A stretch of DNA of 17,737 nucleotides from JAEUJT01 sp044225205 (GTDB taxonomy: Bacteria > Myxococcota > Myxococcia > Myxococcales > Myxococcaceae): positions 1 through 17,737 of the forward strand of contig JBGAIY010000138.1 of assembly GCA_044225205.1 (NCBI GenBank), given 5' to 3'. Position numbers and translations under genes: made by a program. Under the pieces are notes generated by a model. That model saw only the letters and a list, made by a program, of their open reading frames with translations. It was not told the DNA's origin and made no database searches. Each line of letters begins with the position of its first letter. The first letter of the stretch is position 1. This document shows, one piece after another, positions 8,645 to 16,058 of this stretch.

Positions 8645-10796
8645 TGAATTGGCAACCGTTGATGACGAACGGCACCTGAACCGAGCCTGAGTACCGGAAG
8701 CACGTGATGCTTCGTCGGCTGCCCATGCCGGTGCCTGTGGCCGGAGCGTCCCACGACCAGTACCAGGTGGCGTCGTCGCGAGGCTGGTCAAACGAGCATG
8801 CGAAGTCGCCCAAGTTGTCGGTCATGGCCACGCGCAACGTCTTCGCCGCGCTGATCTCCACGTCGAAGGGGGCTCCGGTGGCGTTGCCTTGAATCGTGCG
8901 TTTCCCGTAGACGCCGTCGAGCGTGTAGCTGAGAACAATCGAGCCGAAGGGCCCGAGGCCCGAAATGGTCACTCGGTGGCTGAGCGGCGTGGCTTGAGCG
9001 CATTTGCCCATGTCGCACAACAGCCCGTTGCCGCAATTGGTTGAACCCGAACACGCCTTGCCAATGCCGCAACCACCGCACGGAGACCCGCCGCAGTCGA
9101 CGTCGGTCTCGTTGCCGTTTTTGAGGTTGTCGTTGCACGCCGGCTGCATGCACACGCGCATGACGCACGAGTCGGTGGTTTCGCAGTCATCGCTCGTCTC
9201 GCACGCTTGGTAGCGAGCGCAGCGGCCCGAGCCCACGCGGTCAGCCGGAGGCTTCGCCGCGCACACCGCGCCGCAGTCGACGCCAATTTCGTTGGTGTCG
9301 CGCCGCTTGTTCTTGCACGAGTCCGCCCCCAGACCATTCATGGCGGTGCTGGTGCCGGCAATCGGCTGAGCGGTGACGTTGATGTCGCGCCCTTCACCAG
9401 CGGTCGAGGTGTTGGTGACGGTCTTCGTGCTGCCGTCGGGCTTGGTGTTCGTGACGGTGACCGTGACCTGCGACGTGCCACCCATGGTGCTCGTGCCGGT
9501 GACTTTCACGTTGTTCGGGTCGGAGGTGTCGATGGTGATCGACCCGGTGTTGCCCGACGTCACCACAGTGACCGAAGTGGTCGAACCGTCTTTGTTTTTG
9601 GTGGTGACGGTGACGGTGCGCGGGTCGTTGTCAGCGACTCCTTTGTGGGTGACGACCGCCTTGCCGTCAGCCGTGACGCTCACTTCTTCGGTGTTGTAGC
9701 TGCGGCCCTTGTTGGCGTAGTCGTTGACCTGCACGGTCACGTTGTTGCCGGTCACCGTCGCGCCCTTCGCGGTGAGCGTCATGACCTGCGGCAGCCCGGC
9801 TTTCTTGAGCAACAGTTGCACCGTTTCGTTTGAATTGGTGCAGGCGCAGTTGGCGGCGCCCGGCATGACCAAGCCGCCCTTCTCGACCAGCTTGCCGTCT
9901 TTGAAACCAACCTCGTTCTGGTCGCCGGAGATGAGGCCCGTGCCACCACCGAGCGTAACGGTGAAGCCTTCGGTCGCGTGCGGCGGCGTGAAGGTGCCCA
10001 AGCGCGGAGTGACGGGTGAAAAGTAGAGGAGGTTGCCGTTTTCGGGCGTGCCCGAGTACACGAGCGGGTCCATCGAGTTGATGGTGCCGTCGTACGTCCA
10101 CGTGTTGGCTTTGGTGTCGAGCTCCATTCGGCGCTCACTCGAGGGGAAGTTGGGGTCGTACAGACGCACCACGTAGTGGCCGTCGGTCTTGCCTTTGAAG
10201 TACCCGAAGGGCACCAGGGCGTGACCCGCCGAGAGGCTGCCGTCGTCTTTCTTGATGGCGACCATCATGCGCCAGCCTTCGGTGGCCTTCGGGTCGAAGA
10301 TCTCCACCAAAAACGAGAGCGTTGATTTCGCGTCGAGCTTCTTGTCTTGGTCGTGAACGGCCGCGAGCTGCTGCGTGGCGGCGTAGTACGCGAGCTCACG
10401 CAGAATGGCGTCGTTGTTCACGGTGAAGTCGGAGGCCCGGGCCCCTCCGAAGTCGGCGGGGTTGAGTTTGCCGAGCGCGAAGAGCTGCGCGACCACGGCG
10501 AAGCCTTCGCTGTGACCCGTGGCCAGCGCATTGTTCACCGTGTCGATGAAGGCATTGACGCTCGGGTCGGCCACGCAGTCAGACGAGCCGTCGACGGAGC
10601 GCTGACAGACGGCGTCGGCTCCGAACATGCGCACGGCGAGCGCGGTGTTGAATTTACCGGCCTCGTAGCGGTCGCCGAAGTTGGTGAAAGACAGCGCGTG
10701 ACGCTCGAAATCAAACTGCTTCGATGTCATCTCATCGGGAATTTGGGCGCAGGCGCTCAACAGCACCGTGCCCACCAGCAGCGACCGGAGGACCAT
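8472..10796 (-). CDS. 5' part of the frameshifted large lipoprotein: papain-like-looking and Cys-rich regions
   Basis: Genuine coding runs from ATG 10796 to about 8646 (717 codons); the last 57 codons down to the stop at 8472 are out of frame (Arg/Gln/His-rich). Joined to the frame ending at 7286, it gives about 1169 aa. The lipobox is LLSAC (Cys16). Residues 94-145 (TGHSEGFAVVAQLF...LRELAYYAATQQL) and 190-215 (AGHALVPFGYF...VVRLYDPNFP) resemble a papain-like fold in which 'GHCxG' would hold the catalytic Cys; here Ser97 replaces it, suggesting a binding role. Residues 340-475 are Thr/Val-rich beta repeats. Residues 494-599 are Cys-rich with DVDCGG, CGGCGIGKAC and similar motifs typical of myxobacterial surface proteins. 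No SD precedes the ATG, and an in-frame TAA lies 4 codons upstream. It is the first gene of the cassette. Confidence 0.78.
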   Translation of the reverse strand: MVLRSLLVGTVLLSACAQIPDEMTSKQFDFERHALSFTNFGDRYEAGKFNTALAVRMFGADAVCQRSVDGSSDCVADPSVNAFIDTVNNALATGHSEGFAVVAQLFALGKLNPADFGGARASDFTVNNDAILRELAYYAATQQLAAVHDQDKKLDAKSTLSFLVEIFDPKATEGWRMMVAIKKDDGSLSAGHALVPFGYFKGKTDGHYVVRLYDPNFPSSERRMELDTKANTWTYDGTINSMDPLVYSGTPENGNLLYFSPVTPRLGTFTPPHATEGFTVTLGGGTGLISGDQNEVGFKDGKLVEKGGLVMPGAANCACTNSNETVQLLLKKAGLPQVMTLTAKGATVTGNNVTVQVNDYANKGRSYNTEEVSVTADGKAVVTHKGVADNDPRTVTVTTKNKDGSTTSVTVVTSGNTGSITIDTSDPNNVKVTGTSTMGGTSQVTVTVTNTKPDGSTKTVTNTSTAGEGRDINVTAQPIAGTSTAMNGLGADSCKNKRRDTNEIGVDCGAVCAAKPPADRVGSGRCARYQACETSDDCETTDSCVMRVCMQPACNDNLKNGNETDVDCGGSPCGGCGIGKACSGSTNCGNGLLCDMGKCAQATPLSHRVTISGLGPFGSIVLSYTLDGVYGKRTIQGNATGAPFDVEISAAKTLRVAMTDNLGDFACSFDQPRDDATWYWSWDAPATGTGMGSRRSITCFRYSGSVQVPFVINGCQFIRSGRLLRSQRHQPGLAHPKRQLVSQLGHASLVQHHHWPRHQWLLQTRQRLAVRPRL
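8639..8656 (-). other. Apparent +1 frameshift joining the two halves of the large lipoprotein
   Basis: Reading leftward, the first frame is sensible through FVINGCQF (to 8646); the second is sensible from FGRVDFYEANG (8644 on). Skipping one base at about 8645 restores a continuous protein. In each frame the far side turns into basic, low-quality peptide. The local bases (CAATTCATTCGG) contain no long homopolymer and no obvious slippery heptamer. Confidence 0.75.
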
Positions 10797-11004
10797 GGGG
10801 GCCGCGACTTAATCAGACGGTTTGAGACAAATGAATTTTTCCGCTCGTGACGTGAGGGGAATGGTGGTGAAGGGTGCGGCAATGGCGCTGATGCGCGAGC
10901 TCATGAGCTGGGCCGCATTTGGCGTTGCGGCGCGGCGCTTGGGCTGAGTGATGGGCGTTTGGGCGAGGTCGACGTCGACTTTGGCGCTATACCCCCGGCC
11001 CTCC
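10797..11004. promoter_or_regulatory. Divergent intergenic region between the lipoprotein cassette and the O-antigen ligase gene
   Basis: The minus-strand cassette starts at 10796 and the plus-strand ligase probably at 11005, so both promoters should lie here. I could not pick a convincing -35/-10 pair for either direction. A 12-bp perfect palindrome (GTCGACGTCGAC, 10968-10979) is present, but GTCGAC is abundant in this genome's coding DNA. A TATA occurs at 10988-10991, close to the ligase start. Neither gene has a clear SD, so leaderless transcripts are possible. Confidence 0.35.
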
Positions 11005-13215
11005 ATGGCGCGTGCGGCGACCCAGTCGAGTCGGTGGTGGTGGGGTTCGGAGGCGGCCCTGGGCTTGGCGCTGCTGGTCGTGCCCGCCATGCTGGGCGGA
11101 GCCCTCGAGTCGAGCACTTGGGTGCTCGTGGCGCTGAGTTCGGTGGGGGCCGGGTGCTGGCTCCTCGGCGCGCGGCAACACGGCCGTCGCGCGGGCTGGC
11201 ACGTGGTGTTGTGGCTGCCAGTGGTGGCGGCGGCGTTCGAGCTGGGTCAGTTGACGCCGTTGCCCCCGTGGCTGTTGGGGCTGGTGAGCCCCCATTCGGC
11301 CGCTCTGCGCGAGAACTGCCTCGTGCCGCTCGGCCTGACGGCGTGGCGGCCCATTTCGGTCGACCCGCCGTCGACCGCGCGAGCGTTGGCCCGCACCTTG
11401 GCGCTCGGCGGGTTGCTCTTCACCGCCCTGCAGCTGGGCCGACTCGAGGCGGTTCGCCGGCGCCTGGCGTCGGTCGTGGGAGCGAGCGGCGGTCTGGTCG
11501 CGGTCATCGGCTTCGTGCACCTGCTCGCCGGGCTCGATTCGCTCTTCGGCGCCTACGCGTTCACGGCGAACCTGAACCTGGTCACGCCCTTCGGCAACAC
11601 GAACCACCTCGCTGCGTTTCTCACCGTCACGAGCACCGTCGCGTTGGGCTTGGCGTTGCAGTCGACCCACCGCGATTCGGCGCTGGGGTGGGGCGTCGTG
11701 GCCTTGCTTGGGGGCGTGGCCACCTTCATGTCGCTCTCGCGCGGCGGCATCGCCTCGTTTCTGGTGACCTGGGCGGCGGTGGCGGTGGTGCTCGCGACCC
11801 GGCGCCGAGGGCTGCGCGACGTGTTCCCCTGGTTGGCCATTGGCGCGGTCGTCACTGGCGCCGCCCTGCTCGCTTTTTCTGACCTCGAGCACCGCTTTCA
11901 CACCGTCAATTCGGTCGAAAAGATTCAGGCCACCAAAATCGAACTCTGGCCCATGTTCTTCAAAGCCGCGGGCGCGGTGTGGCCGGCGGGCTTGGGCCGA
12001 GGCGCGTTCGAATTGGGGTTCACTCCCTGGCAGACGACGCAGCTGGGCGTCACCTTCACCCACCCCGAGAGCTGGCCTCTGCAGTGGCTGAGCGAATTCG
12101 GCGCACCCTTGTCGCTGGTGCTGTTGGTGGTTAGCGCACGCTCGGCCCGTTCGCTGTGGGGCATTGCCCAAGGGCACCGACTCGAGACGCTGGCATTGCT
12201 GGGCGTCGCGGGGTTGGTGGTGCACGACGTGTTCGACTTCGCCCTCGAACTGAATGCCGTGGCGAGCGTCGCGGTGGTGTTGGTGGGTCTGGTGGCCGGC
12301 TCCGAGCCCGAAAAGCGCTCGCAGCGCAAGCCGGTGTCGAACCTGGCGTTCGCTCCGTTGGGAGTGGCGACCGCGGTGGCGACCCTGGCGTGCGTGTTCG
12401 CCGCGCCGTCGCACTTGGCCGCCGAGCGCGAGCTGCAAACCGCGGTGCTCGACCCGAAGGCGTTGCCGACCGTACCGGCCTTGGCCAGAACCACCATTTC
12501 ACGGCACCCGTCTGACTGGGTGCTCTACGCGACCATGGCGCAAGTCACGGCCCTGCACGGCGACCCACACAACGCGCTGGCGTGGGTCAACCGCTGGTTG
12601 TGGTTGCGGCCGAACGACCCGCACGCGCACGTCGCGGCGGCGCAAGCCTTGTTGAGGCTCGACCAGCGCACCCAGGCGCTGCTCGAATTCAAGACGGCCT
12701 TTCAGCTGGGCGACGACCGGTGGGCGACGCTGCAGTTGGCGCTGGCGGTCGCGTCGACCGAGCACGACTACGAGCGGCTGTTCATTGACCGGCGGGGCTG
12801 GCTCGAGCACGCCTGGCGCGCCCTGTTGGCGCGCAACCCCGCCGACGCGCAAATCATGCTCGACCGAGCGCTCGAAGAGCCGGCGTCTGAGGCCACGCAC
12901 ACCGAAGCCCAGTTGTTGGTGGCGCAGTCGTTCGAGATGCGCAACGACCCCAAGCGCGCGCTCGAGCTGTTCGAAGCCCTGCCCCCGGCCGAGCAAGAGG
13001 CCGAGGTGCTGACCCACGCCCGGCTGTTGTCGAAGAGTTCAACGCACCGGCGAAGCGGTGACGTTGCTCGAACAACGCGTCGTGCGCGCCCCGTCAGACA
13101 CTTCGACCGCGTATGCCCTGGCCGACGTGCTCGCTCGAGACGGGCGCAACGCCCAGGCGCTCGAAGTGTTGGCCCGACTGCTGCCCTTCGTCGGAGAACC
13201 GCACCAACGCTCTGA
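11005..13215 (+). CDS. O-antigen ligase/polymerase-like membrane protein with TPR tail (5' part, frame broken)
   Basis: Coding is genuine to about 13035 (677 codons from ATG 11005); the tail to the stop at 13215 is out of frame. ATG 11005 is preferred because it leads directly into the first membrane helix; the frame also offers GTG 10948 and ATG 10951, and none has a good SD. About 10-12 hydrophobic segments occupy residues 17-470. Family signs are FGNTNHLAAF (196-205), SLSRGG (243-248), GLGRGAF (329-335), a loop with THPESWPLQWLSEFG (352-366) and a late VHDVFDFALEL (406-416), as in Wzy_C/WaaL-type ligases and polymerases. Residues 480-677 are helical TPR-like repeats. The expected role is joining or polymerising lipid-linked polysaccharide at the periplasmic face of the inner membrane. 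No other polysaccharide genes are adjacent, so the substrate is unknown. Confidence 0.82.
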   Translation: MARAATQSSRWWWGSEAALGLALLVVPAMLGGALESSTWVLVALSSVGAGCWLLGARQHGRRAGWHVVLWLPVVAAAFELGQLTPLPPWLLGLVSPHSAALRENCLVPLGLTAWRPISVDPPSTARALARTLALGGLLFTALQLGRLEAVRRRLASVVGASGGLVAVIGFVHLLAGLDSLFGAYAFTANLNLVTPFGNTNHLAAFLTVTSTVALGLALQSTHRDSALGWGVVALLGGVATFMSLSRGGIASFLVTWAAVAVVLATRRRGLRDVFPWLAIGAVVTGAALLAFSDLEHRFHTVNSVEKIQATKIELWPMFFKAAGAVWPAGLGRGAFELGFTPWQTTQLGVTFTHPESWPLQWLSEFGAPLSLVLLVVSARSARSLWGIAQGHRLETLALLGVAGLVVHDVFDFALELNAVASVAVVLVGLVAGSEPEKRSQRKPVSNLAFAPLGVATAVATLACVFAAPSHLAAERELQTAVLDPKALPTVPALARTTISRHPSDWVLYATMAQVTALHGDPHNALAWVNRWLWLRPNDPHAHVAAAQALLRLDQRTQALLEFKTAFQLGDDRWATLQLALAVASTEHDYERLFIDRRGWLEHAWRALLARNPADAQIMLDRALEEPASEATHTEAQLLVAQSFEMRNDPKRALELFEALPPAEQEAEVLTHARLLSKSSTHRRSGDVARTTRRARPVRHFDRVCPGRRARSRRAQRPGARSVGPTAALRRRTAPTL
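13033..13040 (+). other. Apparent +1 frameshift in the O-antigen ligase/TPR gene
   Basis: Frame one reads sensibly to ...HARLLSK (codon at 13033-13035). The next sensible codons are GTT CAA CGC ACC GGC GAA GCG GTG from 13037, giving VQRTGEAVTLLEQR. Dropping the A at 13036 rejoins them into a single protein of about 834 aa. Beyond this point frame one becomes Arg-rich nonsense until 13215. Confidence 0.75.
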
Positions 13216-13510
13216 ATTGTTTCAGCGCCAAGCCAACCTCTACGCGGTCGAAGGTCGCTCGGCCAAGGCGCTCGACGCGCTGCTCACCGCGTCTCGGCTC
13301 GAACCCGGCCGCCCCGACTTGCACTACCGCGCGGCCGAGGCGTACGAAAAATTGGGTTCGTACATTTCGGCGCTCGACGAGGTGAACAAGGGCCGCGCCC
13401 TCGACGCGCCCAGCAACGCCCAGGCCCAGCAAGCGTGGGCCGACCGGCTGCGCGCCGCGCAAGAGCTGCGCATGGGTGTGCCCACGGCCGAAGCCGCGCC
13501 GGGTGACTGA
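13037..13510 (+). CDS. 3' part of the O-antigen ligase gene: C-terminal TPR repeats
   Basis: 157 codons ending TGA at 13508-13510. The peptide continues the helical repeats of the ligase tail, with clear TPR units: AYALADVLARDGRNAQALEV, a second repeat around ANLYAVEGRSAKALDALLTA, and a third around YRAAEAYEKLGSYISALDEV, each followed by a Pro- or Asp-containing turn. A free-standing gene could start at GTG 13058, but no SD precedes it and the peptide from 13037 extends sensibly upstream into the ligase frame. It is therefore read as the broken-off end of that gene rather than a separate TPR protein. The TPR part probably lies in the periplasm and could dock partner proteins. Confidence 0.75.
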   Translation, partial: VQRTGEAVTLLEQRVVRAPSDTSTAYALADVLARDGRNAQALEVLARLLPFVGEPHQRSELFQRQANLYAVEGRSAKALDALLTASRLEPGRPDLHYRAAEAYEKLGSYISALDEVNKGRALDAPSNAQAQQAWADRLRAAQELRMGVPTAEAAPGD

Positions 13511-13517
13511 CCACCCA

Positions 13518-13537
13518 CGCCAGAAAAAACACTGGCG
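13518..13537 (+). other. Small hairpin after the ligase/TPR gene
   Basis: CGCCAG and CTGGCG form a 6-bp perfect stem around an 8-base A-rich loop, in the 82-bp gap after the TPR stop codon. A second short stem (GGGTG/CACCC, 13501-13516) covers the stop itself. There is no U-tract, so a weak or factor-assisted terminator or an mRNA-end structure are both possible. Confidence 0.25.
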
Positions 13538-13592
13538 AGGGCGAGACGCGTCCACTAGTTCGAGGCCTCCACTTTTCTGGAGTTCGCAAGAC

Positions 13593-14539
13593 ATGACGAC
13601 CCTTGGCCTCACCCCTTCTCTGTTGCTGACGCAAACCGACCCTGCTGCGCGCCGCTGTCGAACGACGAGCGCGCGGTCGTAGCGGCCGAGAAGGCGGCGG
13701 CTGCCGCCGAAAAAGCGGCGGCGGCGGCACAACGAATCGCCGACGCGGTCGCGGGCCCCGTGCCGGCGACTCCCGCGGCGGGTGAAGAGAAAGCGCCCAA
13801 CCTCAACCCGTGGCGGGGCAGCGTGGGGTTTGGCCTGGCGTACCTCACGGGCAACTCGCAACAACTGACGCTCACGGCGCAAGCCGGGGCCGACAAGAAG
13901 TGGGGCCAGTGGGGCATTGGGCTTCGGGCCGGTGGCGCGTACGGCTTGTCGAACCCTGCGGCCAACATCGCCAACAGCACCACGTCGGTGACGGCGCGGC
14001 GGTTGAACGGTACCGTTCGCGGAGACCGCAGCTTCGGCGACGGGTTTGCTTCGCTCTTCGTGTTGGGCGGCGCCGAAGCCGACCACATGAAGAACCTCGA
14101 GTTTCGTGGCTACGGTGAAGCCGGCACCGGCCTCACCTTCTTCAACCAAAAGCAAGGTGACGTCGAAAAGCTGTTCTTGCGCCTCGACCTCGCGATGCGC
14201 GCTGGCTACGAGTCACGCTACCAATACTTCCCCACTCCGACCGCGGTCACCGACCCGCAAATCGCCATTTTGGCGCCCCGCGCCGCGCTCGCGTTTCGCT
14301 GGGGCTTTTCGAAAGACGTGAAGTTCTCAGAAGAACTCGAATTCATACCGTTCTTGCTGGCGCCGACGTCGGGCCGTTTGCTCATCAACAACCTCACCAA
14401 GCTCAACGCACGCTTGACCGAGACCTTGTCGCTGTCGACGGCGCTGCTCATCAACTTCGACTCGCAGCCTCCGGTCGCCATGCCGGCGCGCTTGCCGACC
14501 GACGTCGCCTTGACCGTCGGCATCGAAGCCGCGTTCTAA
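13593..14539 (+). CDS. DUF481-type outer-membrane beta-barrel protein (frame broken near the N-terminus)
   Basis: ATG 13593 has GGAG 10 bases upstream and starts a short hydrophobic leader (MTTLGLTPSLLLTQTDPAA). That frame hits TAG at 13680, but the -1 frame from about 13650 continues sensibly as PLSNDERAVVAAEK, followed by Ala/Lys/Glu repeats (KAAAAAEK, a predicted coiled coil) and the barrel domain, giving about 315 aa. Without the shift the only available start is GTG 13760 (259 aa), which would lack an export signal. The body has alternating amphipathic strands, begins WRGSVGFGLAYLTGNSQQLTL (the typical DUF481/YdiY opening) and ends in Phe, the usual C-terminal residue of outer-membrane barrels. 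Predicted location: outer membrane. The family's function is poorly defined. Confidence 0.78.
13644..13655 (+). other. Apparent -1 frameshift in the DUF481-type gene
   Basis: The leader frame (GAC CCT GCT GCG) turns into Arg-rich peptide and TAG at 13680. Re-reading one base back, from about 13649 or 13652, gives CCG CTG TCG AAC GAC GAG and an open frame to 14539. One missing base in the GC-rich run GCTGCGCGCCGCTG explains it. Confidence 0.6.
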
Positions 14540-14565
14540 CCGCCCCTCGCGGGGTGTGGGGGCGG
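14540..14565 (+). terminator. Possible terminator hairpin after the DUF481-type gene
   Basis: CCGCCCC (14540-14546) can pair with GGGGCGG (14559-14565) around a 12-base loop that itself holds GGGG. It directly follows the stop codon. There is no following T-run, so this is at best a non-canonical terminator. Confidence 0.3.
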
Positions 14566-14609
14566 GTAGGGCCGTGTCTGGCCCGCTGATTTGAAGGTGT
14601 CAGCCCCTC

Positions 14610-14625
14610 GAGGTCGATAGACCTC
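14610..14625 (+). promoter_or_regulatory. Inverted repeat just upstream of the histidine kinase start
   Basis: GAGGTC-GATA-GACCTC is a 6-4-6 inverted repeat ending 4 bases before the kinase ATG (14630). The left arm contains GAGG, the only SD-like sequence nearby, so folding in RNA would hide it; as DNA it could be an operator. Either role is a guess from position. Confidence 0.3.
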
Positions 14626-14629
14626 CGAG

Positions 14630-16039
14630 ATGGAGTTGACCCGACAACCAGCGGGGGCACCGTCGTCGTTGCTCGAGGCCGAGCGAAGCGCCTTGCGCAC
14701 GCACCAGCAGCGTGGCGCGGCGCTGGCCGCGACCGTGCGTCTGAGCATGGTGGTCGTGTTCTTGCCGCTGACGGCGGCGCTGTCGGCGTGGGGTTCGCCC
14801 GACTGGGGCACCTACGTCGAGCCCTTGGCGCTCTACGCGGTGCCGGTCGCGGCCACGTTCGCGTGGCGGCGGCACCCGTTCTTGCGGCGGCTGATCTGGC
14901 CTTCGTGGGTGCTCGACGTGGCCCTCGTCTTTTGGCTGCAACACCGCACCATGCCGGTCAGCCCTTTCCCCGCGGGGGTCGCCGGGTTTTCGTTGGGGCT
15001 GTTCACCTTGCTCATCACCCTGAGCGCTTCGGCCCTCTCGCGTTTTCCTCCCTTCACCACCGCGGCGGTCGCCATCGTCGCGCAGGTGGTGCTGATGAAC
15101 GAAGCGGGCCTGTCGCCGGGTACGGCGGTGGCCGCGGCGCTCGTGCTGGCCCTCACCGCGGTCGTGAACTTCTCGCTCATCGTTCGGCTGCGCGGCATGG
15201 TGCTCTCGCTCACCCAGTCAGAAGTGAAGCGTCAGGTCACCCACGAGCGCGTCGTGGCGCTCGACTCGGCCAAGCAGACGATCGAGCAGTTGCTCGAACA
15301 AGCGCAACGCCACAACGAGCGTCTGCTTCGCTTGCAAGAAGACAAAGACGTGCTCGGCGCTTTGTTGGTGCACGACCTGCGGGCCCCGCTCGGGGCCGTT
15401 CGACCAAACCTCGACTTCGCGCGGAAAGCGCTGCCCCCGGGCGCTGACACCGAATTGCAAGACGCGCTGGGCGAAGCCCGACAAACGACCGACCGGCTCG
15501 CGTCGATGATCGGCGACTTGCTCAACATTGCGAAGCTCGAAGACCAAGCGCTGCCGCTCGAGCGAACCGCCCTGGCACCGCGCGCGTTGTTGACGGGGTT
15601 GCACAAGCAGTTCGCCGCTCAAGCGCGCTCGCGTTCGGTGTCGGTGAGCGTCGAGGTCGACGACACACCCGACGTGTGGGCCGACGCCGGTCTGTTGACC
15701 CGCGCGCTCGAGAACTTGGCGTCGAACGCGCTCCGGTACACGCCGACCCGAGGCCGCCTGCGTTTCGAAGCCAGAGCCGAAGGCGACGTCGTCGCGCTCG
15801 CGGTTCGAAACGATGGCGTGCCCATACCCCCCGACGCCCGGGCGCGCTTGTTCGAGAAGTTCGTTCAAGCCGGCAACGCGACTGAAAACCGACGGGCCGG
15901 GTGGGGCTTGGGGTTGTACTTTTGCCGCCTCGTCGCCGACGCGCACGGTGGTTCGGTCTGCGTCGAAGACCGCGAGGGCTGGGCCACATCGTTCGTGGTG
16001 AGGGTGCCCGTGCGCAAAGCCGTGGCGGTCGCGGCGTAA
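14630..16039 (+). CDS. Membrane-bound sensor histidine kinase
   Basis: 469 aa. About six hydrophobic segments fall between residues 31 and 187 (integral-membrane sensor with no sizeable periplasmic loop), followed by a coiled-coil linker (195-240). The HisKA H-box is LLVHDLRAPLG with phospho-acceptor His248. The ATPase domain has the N-box ENLASNALRYTP (361-372), a G1-like VRNDGVPIPP (392-401) with Asn in place of the first Asp (as I recall, seen in other kinases), the F-box LFEKF (407-411) and the G2 box GWGLGLYFCRLVADAHGG (424-441). All parts needed for ATP binding and autophosphorylation are present. No response regulator is adjacent, so this is an orphan kinase in this window. The stop is 19 bases before the amidohydrolase start, indicating co-transcription. 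The signal sensed is not evident. Confidence 0.92.
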   Translation: MELTRQPAGAPSSLLEAERSALRTHQQRGAALAATVRLSMVVVFLPLTAALSAWGSPDWGTYVEPLALYAVPVAATFAWRRHPFLRRLIWPSWVLDVALVFWLQHRTMPVSPFPAGVAGFSLGLFTLLITLSASALSRFPPFTTAAVAIVAQVVLMNEAGLSPGTAVAAALVLALTAVVNFSLIVRLRGMVLSLTQSEVKRQVTHERVVALDSAKQTIEQLLEQAQRHNERLLRLQEDKDVLGALLVHDLRAPLGAVRPNLDFARKALPPGADTELQDALGEARQTTDRLASMIGDLLNIAKLEDQALPLERTALAPRALLTGLHKQFAAQARSRSVSVSVEVDDTPDVWADAGLLTRALENLASNALRYTPTRGRLRFEARAEGDVVALAVRNDGVPIPPDARARLFEKFVQAGNATENRRAGWGLGLYFCRLVADAHGGSVCVEDREGWATSFVVRVPVRKAVAVAA

Positions 16040-16058
16040 AGCACGGTACGAGGCCCGC

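Noticed and set aside
10809..11117. 102-aa minus-strand ORF ending 12 bases before the large lipoprotein, in the same frame
   Set aside because: It overlaps the ligase start and has no SD or recognisable domain. A TAA separates it from the lipoprotein, whose ATG is followed at once by a lipobox signal.
10959..12497. Several long ORFs on both strands within the O-antigen ligase gene
   Set aside because: They lack membrane helices or motifs and are Arg-rich; the ligase frame carries all the family motifs.
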